DNA from: Methanomassiliicoccales archaeon
GTDB taxonomy: Archaea; Thermoplasmatota; Thermoplasmata; Methanomassiliicoccales; JACIVX01
Assembly: GCA_024464195.1 (NCBI GenBank)
Contig: JANHAK010000080.1
Span: forward strand, 1 to 6,191
Direction of reading: 5' to 3'
DNA: 6,191 bases
This document shows positions 1 to 5,210 of this stretch, piece by piece. The notes beneath the pieces were generated by a model. It was not told the DNA's origin. It searched no databases and worked only from the letters and a program-made list of their open reading frames with translations. A program made the position numbers and the translations under genes. Every line of letters begins with the position of its first letter. Position 1 is the first letter of the stretch.

Positions 1-106
1 TCGAAAATGAGATAATATCAGTGCCTTCCTGTTTGAGCTTGCTCACGATATTTGATATCCTCACCGTGCCGGACTCGGCGACGCGTTTGACTCGCTGCGA
101 AACCAT
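1..106 (-). CDS. PLP-dependent class I/II aminotransferase, N-terminal part (runs off the left edge)
   Basis: Only the first 35 codons are in the window. They read from an ATG at 106-104 and the frame is open to the edge. The N-terminus has the pattern SQRV..VAESGT..IS...SKLKQEGTDIISFS, which is the usual start of AspC-type (COG0436) aminotransferases just before their conserved GEPDF motif; that motif would lie beyond the edge. These cytosolic enzymes move amino groups between amino acids and 2-oxoacids through a Schiff base between PLP and a lysine. The frame stays open upstream of this ATG, but the residues there do not fit the family and SQRV normally lies a few residues from the start. 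I see no Shine-Dalgarno sequence at a useful distance. The gene diverges from pdxS, the PLP synthase gene, so cofactor supply and a cofactor user share one promoter region. Substrate specificity cannot be judged from this fragment. Confidence 0.8.
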   Translation of the reverse strand, partial: MVSQRVKRVAESGTVRISNIVSKLKQEGTDIISFS

Positions 107-254
107 CAACGACTGCAATATGGTCGACCTTTTAGTTTTTTTCTCATGTGATAAGTGATAATAGGAAGTTAAATACGAGAGGCATGAGATACGATACGCA
201 ATCCGCCGGGTTTTTAGGAAAATGATAAATAATGGTGCACAACTAGAGTGGATT
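107..254. promoter_or_regulatory. Divergent promoter region between the aminotransferase gene and pdxS
   Basis: This noncoding stretch must hold the start signals of both flanking genes. The best archaeal TATA-like element is TTAAATA at 169-175. It reads TATTTAA on the other strand and could serve either direction. For pdxS it predicts a transcription start near 198 and a leader of about 65 nt; for the aminotransferase, a start near 146 and a leader of about 40 nt. Other AT-rich candidates for pdxS are TTTTTAGG at 211-218 and ATAAATAA at 225-232. I cannot choose between them from sequence alone and see no clear operator or riboswitch fold. Confidence 0.4.
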
Positions 255-259
255 GGTGA
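255..259 (+). promoter_or_regulatory. Shine-Dalgarno sequence deciding the pdxS start
   Basis: GGTGA lies 5 nt before the ATG at 265 and matches the anti-Shine-Dalgarno end of archaeal 16S rRNA. It overlaps the two alternative in-frame starts, TTG at 253 and GTG at 256, which have no comparable site at the right distance. This favours the ATG at 265. Confidence 0.55.
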
Positions 260-264
260 AAGAA

Positions 265-1173
265 ATGCCACTGGAACTTGATCTGGCCAAGCTCAGATGC
301 GGAACCGAACTCCTCAAGAGAGGGTTCGCAAAAATGCAGAAGGGCGGCGTCGTGATGGACGTTACAAATGCTGAGCAGGCCGGGATCGCCGAAGACGCAG
401 GTGCGGTTGCAGTTATGGCGCTGGAGCGGGTCCCTGCCGATATTAGGGCGCAAGGAGGCGTCGCCCGCATGGCCGATCCCAAGAAAATACTGGAAATTAT
501 GGATGCAGTTACGATCCCAGTCATGGCGAAATGCAGAATAGGGCATTTTGTCGAAGCGCAGATCCTCGAAGCTCTCGGTGTCGACATGATCGATGAATCG
601 GAAGTACTTACCCCCGCTGATCCGTTTTACCACGTTGATAAGAAGAAGTTCACGGTTCCATTTGTTTGCGGGGCGAGAGACCTCGGTGAAGCACTCCGAC
701 GCATCGATGAGGGCGCAGCGATGATCCGAACGAAGGGTGAAGCTGGTACAGGCAATGTGATCGAGGCAGTTAGGCACCAACGAGTGATCATGGGGAAGAT
801 CAGAGAATTGAAAGGTAAGGAAGACGAGGAACTTATGACTGTTGCGAGGGAAATCCAGGCGCCGTTTTATCTCGTTAAGGAAGTCGCGGAGCTTCAGCGC
901 CTTCCCGTCGTTAACTTCGCTGCTGGTGGCATCGCAACGCCCGCAGATGCAGCCCTGATGATGCAGCTGGGATCCGATGGAGTCTTTGTTGGATCAGGTA
1001 TTTTCAAGTCTGAAAACCCTGAGGAACGAGCAAGGGCAATTGTTGAAGCGGTCACGCACTTTGATGATCCAGCAACACTAGCGGAGATTTCCAAAGGACT
1101 TGGCGAGGCGATGAAGGGCATCGAGATTTCGACGATAAGACCAGAACAAAGGCTGCAAGAGCGGGGATGGTGA
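265..1173 (+). CDS. pdxS: Pyridoxal 5'-phosphate synthase, lyase/synthase subunit PdxS
   Basis: PdxS makes PLP from ribose 5-phosphate, glyceraldehyde 3-phosphate and ammonia; the glutaminase PdxT supplies the ammonia. It is a cytosolic (beta/alpha)8 barrel that assembles into dodecamers. The 302-residue product has typical family length and is collinear with bacterial PdxS throughout. Key positions, numbered from the ATG at 265: Asp32 in GGVVMDV, the first catalytic lysine Lys89 in MAKCRIGH (B. subtilis Lys81), the second Lys157 in RTKGEAGTGN (B. subtilis Lys149), the phosphate-binding stretches NFAAGGIATPAD and VFVGSGIFKS, and the C-terminal PEQRLQERGW. The alternative TTG at 253 and GTG at 256 would add four or three residues; a GGTGA site 5 nt upstream favours the ATG. 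No pdxT gene lies next to it, so the glutaminase must be encoded elsewhere. It diverges from an aminotransferase gene and converges with purP. All catalytic residues I checked are present. Confidence 0.97.
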   Translation: MPLELDLAKLRCGTELLKRGFAKMQKGGVVMDVTNAEQAGIAEDAGAVAVMALERVPADIRAQGGVARMADPKKILEIMDAVTIPVMAKCRIGHFVEAQILEALGVDMIDESEVLTPADPFYHVDKKKFTVPFVCGARDLGEALRRIDEGAAMIRTKGEAGTGNVIEAVRHQRVIMGKIRELKGKEDEELMTVAREIQAPFYLVKEVAELQRLPVVNFAAGGIATPADAALMMQLGSDGVFVGSGIFKSENPEERARAIVEAVTHFDDPATLAEISKGLGEAMKGIEISTIRPEQRLQERGW

Positions 1174-1188
1174 GTCTAAATTAGACTC
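1172..1188. terminator. Perfect palindrome at the pdxS/purP convergent junction, possible bidirectional terminator
   Basis: GAGTCTAA, then A, then TTAGACTC form perfect 8-nt arms around one base. The left arm begins inside the pdxS stop codon. As RNA it could fold into a stem of 6-7 bp with a loop of 3-5 nt, in either direction. Neither strand has a U-tract after the stem, so a classical intrinsic terminator is not well supported. A DNA-binding site or chance are the alternatives. Confidence 0.35.
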
Positions 1189-1196
1189 GTCCAAAT

Positions 1197-2267
1197 TCAT
1201 GAAACGATCTTATGCAGTAGACCTCTGTCCCTCGCAATCTTGATTTCTCTTGAAATTCGCCTTCCAGTGCTCAGCTCTGGCTCAATAAGATCGGAATAAG
1301 GAGAGCCGGAAATAAACGGATTCGTTCCAGCGACGATTCGAGATGAGATTTCAAAGACCTTAAATTCAAGCTTGTCTGTGACGATGGTCTCGAGGCAGAA
1401 CGGACCGATCATGCCGCCAAATAATTCAATTGAGCGGTTAATCACGCGCTCGCCCATGTCAAAAATCTTCGGCAATAGACTCTCTCTTATGACAACGGGA
1501 ACGTTGCCAGTGACGACGAATGTAGGGTAAAGTCCCAGTTTCTTGAGCTCTTCCTGGGCACCAAGTTTGTACATCTCGTCGATGTTGCTCTCGTCACGCC
1601 TGTCCATTGAAAGGAGCTCAAGACTGCCCTCTGCAACTCTATATCCATCTTTTTTTATCGGGGAATAAAAGTAGTGTAGGTAATACCTTGTTCCCAGTAC
1701 ATATTCCTGAATCGTGTATGGCTGACTCTCATCGATTCCCAGTTTGAAGTCTGGATAATCTTTGGCAATGAAAAAACCCCGACCGCCTTTTGCGCCGTGG
1801 TATTTAACAAGAACAGGTCTATCGATCTCCTTCGCATCGCTGATCTTCTTCGGCATCTCGACACCGGCTGAAACAAGCCATTCCCTTTGTTTCTCTCTAT
1901 CTGATTCCCACTGGAGAACGGCCCTGTTCCCAAAGGTTGGGACTGGAAGTTTCTCGAATTTTTCCGTTCCCATGTACTCAACAAAGGAACCGTGCGGAAT
2001 GATGATGATATTGCGGTCGACGAGTTCATCGGCTCTTTCAAGAATTTCATCATAACTTTCGAATCGAATAAACTCGTCAGGTTTGGCAAGCGGAAAAGCA
2101 TCGTAGAATTTCGTCTTTTGATTGACGGCAAGACCAATCGTTCTAAAACCCTCGCGTCTGGCGCCATAGAAAATCTGAAGCGAAGAATGAGAACACAATG
2201 TAGCGATAGCGATCTTACTTTTATCGTAACTGTCGAGAATCTCACTGATCTTATTTCTCAGTGCCAT
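1197..2267 (-). CDS. purP: Formate-dependent FAICAR synthetase PurP (IMP biosynthesis)
   Basis: PurP catalyses ATP- and formate-dependent formylation of AICAR to FAICAR, the step before IMP in archaeal purine synthesis. It replaces the folate-dependent formyltransferase part of PurH. The protein has 356 residues, the usual family length. The N-terminal domain (about residues 18-120) carries CSHSSLQIFYGARREGF at 25-41 and PHGSF at 91-95. The ATP-grasp half follows, with VKYHGAKGGRGF at 154-165, QEYVLG at 187-192, the DRRDESNIDE stretch at 222-231, GNVPVVIRESLL at 254-265, GPFCLE at 288-293 and FEISSRIVAGTNPF at 305-318. The ATG at 2267-2265 places SHSSLQ at the expected depth. The AGGGG upstream sits about 12 nt away and is poorly placed, but a TATA-like box at -24 to -29 fits a leaderless or nearly leaderless mRNA. 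It lies downstream of the VTT protein gene on the same strand and converges with pdxS. No defect is seen. Confidence 0.96.
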   Translation of the reverse strand: MALRNKISEILDSYDKSKIAIATLCSHSSLQIFYGARREGFRTIGLAVNQKTKFYDAFPLAKPDEFIRFESYDEILERADELVDRNIIIIPHGSFVEYMGTEKFEKLPVPTFGNRAVLQWESDREKQREWLVSAGVEMPKKISDAKEIDRPVLVKYHGAKGGRGFFIAKDYPDFKLGIDESQPYTIQEYVLGTRYYLHYFYSPIKKDGYRVAEGSLELLSMDRRDESNIDEMYKLGAQEELKKLGLYPTFVVTGNVPVVIRESLLPKIFDMGERVINRSIELFGGMIGPFCLETIVTDKLEFKVFEISSRIVAGTNPFISGSPYSDLIEPELSTGRRISREIKIARDRGLLHKIVS

Positions 2268-2290
2268 TACCGTTTAATTCCCCTTCGATG

Positions 2291-2296
2291 CTTAAA
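2291..2296 (-). promoter_or_regulatory. TATA-like box for purP
   Basis: On the minus strand this reads TTTAAG, 24 to 29 nt before the purP ATG. That is where an archaeal TATA box belongs if transcription begins at or next to the start codon. A second candidate, TTTTTAAG at 2323-2316, would give a leader of roughly 20-25 nt. Either would make purP independent of the membrane protein gene upstream. Confidence 0.45.
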
Positions 2297-2356
2297 TCTT
2301 TCCATCTGCATTTCACTTAAAAACTCATCTCGAATTGTTAACATAAAATAACAAAA

Positions 2357-2878
2357 TCAAAGATGGCCAAAGAGATTGATTCCGAATCCATAGAACAAAG
2401 CATACAAAATGAAGGCTCTTGTAATTCCTCCTAAAAAGTTTGCGAGAACAAAATATCTCAACTCAAGAACCTCCCCCTCTCGATTGAAAACGGAAAAGAT
2501 GTAAACCGGAATTGTATCAACCATACCAGGAATGCTGAGAAGAATGTATAGACCAAGGTATTTCAGCTTTTCAACAAGAAGCTCAGACTTCTCGACGAAC
2601 CATCTGAACCACCCCCATTTCTGTGACCAATTTCTTACACGCCATTCAACTTTTGATCCGATGAAGAAAACAAGTATACTGCCAACCGCTTTTCCAGCTC
2701 CGAGGATCAGCGCCTTCAGAACAAAGTGAGTTCCAGGGTTGAGAATGAGACCAATTTCTACAGGAATCGGAAGAATGATTGCCGCAGATACCGAGTAGAT
2801 GAAGAAAATCAAGCTATATGTAAATGGATCTGTCGAGTACTGATTCAAGAAATGAATGAACTCTGTCCAAAGATCCAT
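2357..2878 (-). CDS. Small polytopic membrane protein, probable VTT/DedA (SNARE-associated) family
   Basis: A 173-residue integral membrane protein. Hydrophobic segments are at about 20-46, 53-74, 107-131 and 141-168. The pattern AAIILPIPVEIGL at 32-44 resembles the P-x-P-(G)E re-entrant motif of DedA/VTT proteins. GKAVGSILVFFIGSK at 62-76 and the proline-containing SIPGMVDTIPVYIFSVF at 115-131 match the second half of that fold. VTT proteins are linked to lipid scrambling or flipping and to membrane homeostasis; which of these applies here is unknown. The loop at about 77-106 is rich in Trp, Lys and Arg and probably forms an amphipathic cytoplasmic helix. The family call rests on motif spacing and topology, so it is less certain than the enzyme calls nearby. 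The ATG at 2878-2876 has no Shine-Dalgarno sequence. A weak TATA-like box about 27 nt upstream suggests a leaderless mRNA. The gene precedes purP by 89 nt with no obvious functional link. Confidence 0.7.
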   Translation of the reverse strand: MDLWTEFIHFLNQYSTDPFTYSLIFFIYSVSAAIILPIPVEIGLILNPGTHFVLKALILGAGKAVGSILVFFIGSKVEWRVRNWSQKWGWFRWFVEKSELLVEKLKYLGLYILLSIPGMVDTIPVYIFSVFNREGEVLELRYFVLANFLGGITRAFILYALFYGFGINLFGHL

Positions 2879-2900
2879 CAGAGGGTGATTTCATTTAGAT

Positions 2901-2908
2901 TCTAAAAA
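2901..2908 (-). promoter_or_regulatory. TATA-like box for the VTT membrane protein gene
   Basis: On the minus strand this reads TTTTTAGA, 23 to 30 nt before the ATG, which suits a leaderless transcript. No Shine-Dalgarno sequence precedes the ATG, which is in keeping with that. Confidence 0.35.
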
Positions 2909-2999
2909 CCTTCTTTGGGACTTTACATAATATCTCATTCTCCGCGTAAAGGCACAATAAAGGAGTCTTCTAATCCAGCAGATAACACACTTAGCAACA

Positions 3000-3007
3000 T
3001 TTTTAAG
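3000..3007 (+). promoter_or_regulatory. TATA-like box for the unassigned 204-residue protein gene
   Basis: TTTTTAAG lies 34 to 41 nt before the ATG at 3041. It predicts transcription starting near 3030 and a leader of about 10 nt, with a weak AGGGA at 3031-3035. Its position inside the open frame that extends upstream to 2915 argues against translating that extension. Confidence 0.45.
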
Positions 3008-3040
3008 CAAGCATTCCAATTACGCAATATAGGGAATACA

Positions 3041-3655
3041 ATGGCGCCAAAAGATGCTGCAAAGGAGGAGGACTGGTTCGCGCAATTGGATGCCGAGCTG
3101 GAACAAAAGACCGAAGCTATTACCAAGGATCTCATGGAACTCAACAATCAAAAAAGGATGATTAACCGAACATTGATCGAAGACTTTTGGAAGATTTGGA
3201 TGAGGTTTGGGAAGATTAATGTCCACTTTACCATGGAGCCTTCGTATAGCGCCTTCGCCCAATTCGACGAATTTCCAGATCAATGGCGTTTCAGAGAAGA
3301 TTTTAACTTCGCAGGAGTTAACACAATACAACTTGTCGATAGAACGCAGGAACAGGGGCGAATGGGTGATTCCTTGAAAATCTGGTATTATAACGAGGAT
3401 TCGACACCCCATATCAGAATGGTCTTTGAATATTGCGAAGGAGAACACTATTACAAGTATTCAGGATGGAAGAGAATCTTTGGACAATTTGTCATTTATG
3501 ATGCTCCTCTTGCTAAGTTTGACATGGACAAGTTTCACGAGAAACTCGCAGACGTTGTTAAAGCGTGGTATGAATCGCATCTTCGAAGGAACAGAGACAT
3601 TTTGATCAAGCATCTCAAAGACAACTACGAGCGTGGCGAGACTTTCACCGAGTAA
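3041..3655 (+). CDS. Uncharacterised soluble protein, 204 residues, charged helical N-terminus
   Basis: I do not recognise this protein. From the ATG at 3041 it begins MAPKDAAKEEDWFAQLDAEL. Residues 5-45 are rich in Glu, Lys, Ala and Leu with heptad-like spacing and probably form an amphipathic helix or short coiled coil. The middle (about 48-155) is unusually rich in Trp, Tyr and Phe, with stretches such as EDFWKIWMRFGKI, DQWRFREDFNF and GEHYYKYSGWKRIFGQF. This suggests a compact beta-rich domain. The end (about 160-200) is helical and highly charged (FHEKLADVVKAWYESHLRRN). No signal peptide or membrane segment is seen. The frame is open back to 2915, but the extra 42 residues look noncoding and cover the TATA-like box, so I reject them. 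Cysteine occurs once, so metal binding through cysteines is unlikely. It lies 226 nt upstream of rpa on the same strand, but rpa has its own promoter signals. Frame, composition and start context support a real gene. Confidence 0.88.
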   Translation: MAPKDAAKEEDWFAQLDAELEQKTEAITKDLMELNNQKRMINRTLIEDFWKIWMRFGKINVHFTMEPSYSAFAQFDEFPDQWRFREDFNFAGVNTIQLVDRTQEQGRMGDSLKIWYYNEDSTPHIRMVFEYCEGEHYYKYSGWKRIFGQFVIYDAPLAKFDMDKFHEKLADVVKAWYESHLRRNRDILIKHLKDNYERGETFTE

Positions 3656-3686
3656 ATAGAATTTCGAAGCGCCAGATATCCTTTCA

Positions 3687-3713
3687 TCCGCATTTTTCCT
3701 CTTTCAAAGTTTT
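3687..3713 (+). terminator. T-rich candidate terminator after the 204-residue protein gene
   Basis: A pyrimidine-rich run with several T clusters (TTTTT at 3693-3697, then CCTCTTTC and a later TTTT) lies about 30-55 nt after the stop codon. Archaeal RNA polymerase commonly terminates at such T-rich tracts without a stable hairpin. The gene order, with new promoter signals for rpa further on, fits a transcription boundary here. Confidence 0.35.
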
Positions 3714-3818
3714 GAGATCCTGATCATATCGATTTAGAACAGATGTTGTTGGGTAATCCAAGCAAAGAATCGATGCGAATCTGTATTCACCACTTTCGAT
3801 CCCCTCCGCAATAATACA

Positions 3819-3829
3819 ATTAATAATAA
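3819..3829 (+). promoter_or_regulatory. TATA-like box of the rpa operon
   Basis: ATTAATAATAA is the most AT-rich block before rpa. It predicts transcription starting near 3848-3850 and a leader of about 33 nt that contains the strong Shine-Dalgarno sequence. A second AT-rich candidate, GATAAATT at 3834-3841, would leave a leader of only about 17 nt. Confidence 0.45.
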
Positions 3830-3870
3830 CTCAGATAAATTCTAAAGCGAATGAGATCACCGAAGAAAAT

Positions 3871-3875
3871 GGAGG
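3871..3875 (+). promoter_or_regulatory. Shine-Dalgarno sequence of rpa
   Basis: GGAGG lies 6 nt before the ATG at 3882 and fixes that start. An out-of-frame ATG at 3851 in the leader has no such site. Confidence 0.75.
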
Positions 3876-3881
3876 CGTTCT

Positions 3882-5210
3882 ATGCAAAAAGAAGATCTAG
3901 CACCCCATGTTAAAGAGATCAGCCAGGTGCTCAATGGCAGTATTGATGATGATCAGATTACGAAGGAACTTAAAACTTTTCTTGAAGTTTATAGGGTGTC
4001 GCTCGAGACGGCGAAAAGGAGTATCATCAGGAAATATGGCGGAAATCCGGCCCTCCTATCGGGTGGTCAGAGAAAACGTATTGGCGAACTCACTGGTAAT
4101 GAACAGAGAGTCGATCTTCTTGTCAAGGTTATCTCTGTCAACAAGAAGGAAATCGAGATTGACGGAACTTATAAGCCGATTCTTTATGGGATATTCGCAG
4201 ACGAGAGCGGCACCGCGAGTTTTACCGCGTGGGATGCAGATAGATTTGATTTCAATAAAGGGGACGCCTTGCTCGTCCGGAATGCTTACACCAAAGAATG
4301 GAATGGGCAGCTGCAGATCAATCTCGGAAATAAGGCAATTGTTGAACGACAAGATGCCGATTCCATTAATTTTTCTGAGATAGAACTTCCGAAATTTACG
4401 GAGACAAAACAGGTAAAGATAGCGGAGCTCCAGGAAGGTATGAACAATGTGACCGTCACTGGTCGAATCCTTTCGGTAGAAAAAAGAATTGTTGAGACAT
4501 CGGATGGTTCAAAGACCGTGTATTCGGGCGTCATAGCAGATGCAACCGGAAAAACCCAGTTTTCTGCGTGGCATAACTTCGAACTCAAACAGAACGACGT
4601 GATCACAGTCAAGGGCGCGTATGTCCGGGGATGGCGGGGAATCCCCCAGCTAAATTTTGGAGAGCGTGCTGAGGTTAGCAAATTCTCTGGAACTTTTCCC
4701 TCTCTGATTGACCTTTCTCAATCAGTCCTGAGAACAATTGTCGATCTCGAAAAAATCGGCGGCGGAATTGATGTTCGTGTAAAGGGTGTTGTCGTCGATG
4801 TGCGTGATGGTTCGGGATTGATTTTCAGGTGTCCCACCTGCAAGAGGGTAATCCAGAGGAATCTCTGCAGAATTCACGGCACCGTTGAACCATTGCCAGA
4901 TCTTCGAATTAAGGCTGTTGTCGATGACGGCGAGTCTGTTCTCACAGCAATCATGAATAGAAAAATCACGGAGTCTTTATTGGGAATGACACTCGACGAG
5001 GCAATGAAAAAAGCGAAGGAGATGATGACTCCAGATGTCGTCAAAGAGGAAATTGAAAATAAACTAATTGCCCAGCCTATCGAGATTTCTGGAAATGTAA
5101 CAAAGGATGAATACGGTCTCATGATGGTCGTTGGATCGGCTCGCATCGCATTACCCGATATAAAGACGGAGGCGACAACTTTGCTCTCTGAACTGGAGGG
5201 ATTTTCATGA
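3882..5210 (+). CDS. rpa: Replication protein A large subunit: three OB folds, zinc finger in the third
   Basis: Archaeal RPA coats single-stranded DNA during replication, recombination and repair. The 442-residue protein starts with a helical domain (about 1-60, ending in AKRSIIRKYGG) typical of archaeal RPAs. Three OB-fold modules follow. OB-A, about 75-155, contains LYGIFADESGTASFTAWD. OB-B, about 186-267, contains YSGVIADATGKTQFSAWH, clearly a diverged repeat of OB-A, with GWRGIPQLNFGE near its end. OB-C, about 296-427, carries a zinc-binding motif with Cys317, Cys320, Cys329 and His332 (C-x2-C-x8-C-x2-H). Inside OB-C a helical insert (about 362-393) separates the strands. This order matches DNA-binding domains A, B and C of eukaryotic RPA70. 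The start is fixed by GGAGG 6 nt upstream. Its stop overlaps the next gene as ATGA, indicating one operon and coupled translation. The aromatic residues expected in OB-A and OB-B for base stacking are present (Trp117, Trp140, Trp230, Trp251). Identity is firm; subunit numbering varies between archaea. Confidence 0.95.
   Translation: MQKEDLAPHVKEISQVLNGSIDDDQITKELKTFLEVYRVSLETAKRSIIRKYGGNPALLSGGQRKRIGELTGNEQRVDLLVKVISVNKKEIEIDGTYKPILYGIFADESGTASFTAWDADRFDFNKGDALLVRNAYTKEWNGQLQINLGNKAIVERQDADSINFSEIELPKFTETKQVKIAELQEGMNNVTVTGRILSVEKRIVETSDGSKTVYSGVIADATGKTQFSAWHNFELKQNDVITVKGAYVRGWRGIPQLNFGERAEVSKFSGTFPSLIDLSQSVLRTIVDLEKIGGGIDVRVKGVVVDVRDGSGLIFRCPTCKRVIQRNLCRIHGTVEPLPDLRIKAVVDDGESVLTAIMNRKITESLLGMTLDEAMKKAKEMMTPDVVKEEIENKLIAQPIEISGNVTKDEYGLMMVVGSARIALPDIKTEATTLLSELEGFS
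5195..5200 (+). promoter_or_regulatory. Shine-Dalgarno sequence for the RPA-associated protein gene, inside the end of rpa
   Basis: GGAGGG lies 6 nt before the ATG at 5207 and within the last codons of rpa. With the ATGA overlap it points to efficient, coupled translation of the two subunits. Confidence 0.75.

Noticed and set aside
48..60. Short inverted repeat GATAT-TTG-ATATC.
   Set aside because: It has only 5-nt arms and lies inside the aminotransferase coding sequence, where it encodes expected residues. It is compatible with chance.
222..281. Possible 19-codon leader peptide (ATG at 222) overlapping the pdxS start out of frame.
   Set aside because: AGGA is only 2 nt from its ATG, which is too close, and the peptide has no run of regulatory codons. 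It is probably chance, though attenuation cannot be excluded.
214..780. Long open frame on the minus strand opposite pdxS, 188 codons.
   Set aside because: The plus strand here encodes PdxS with all catalytic motifs. The minus-strand translation is rich in Cys, His and Asn and matches no family; it is a shadow of plus-strand codon use.
1655..2245. Second minus-strand open frame of 196 codons within purP.
   Set aside because: It overlaps the PurP frame completely on the same strand, and PurP shows continuous family motifs. The alternative translation is Ser/Arg-rich and low in recognisable structure.
2915..3040. 42-residue N-terminal extension of the 204-residue protein, starting at 2915.
   Set aside because: The extension lacks the charged helical character of the protein, has no Shine-Dalgarno sequence, and contains the TATA-like box at 3000-3007. 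The ATG at 3041 gives a sensible start.
3785..3812. TTCGATCCCC-containing stretch resembling a tRNA T-loop.
   Set aside because: I found no matching acceptor, D or anticodon stems at the right distances on this strand, and the T-stem itself does not pair properly.
3851..3913. Possible 20-codon leader peptide overlapping the rpa start out of frame.
   Set aside because: It has no ribosome-binding site, while the rpa ATG has a strong one. The first bases may not even be transcribed, because the predicted start site is close to 3850.
4286..4681. 131-codon minus-strand open frame opposite rpa.
   Set aside because: The plus strand encodes OB folds A and B of RPA with clear internal repeat similarity. 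The minus-strand translation has no family features.
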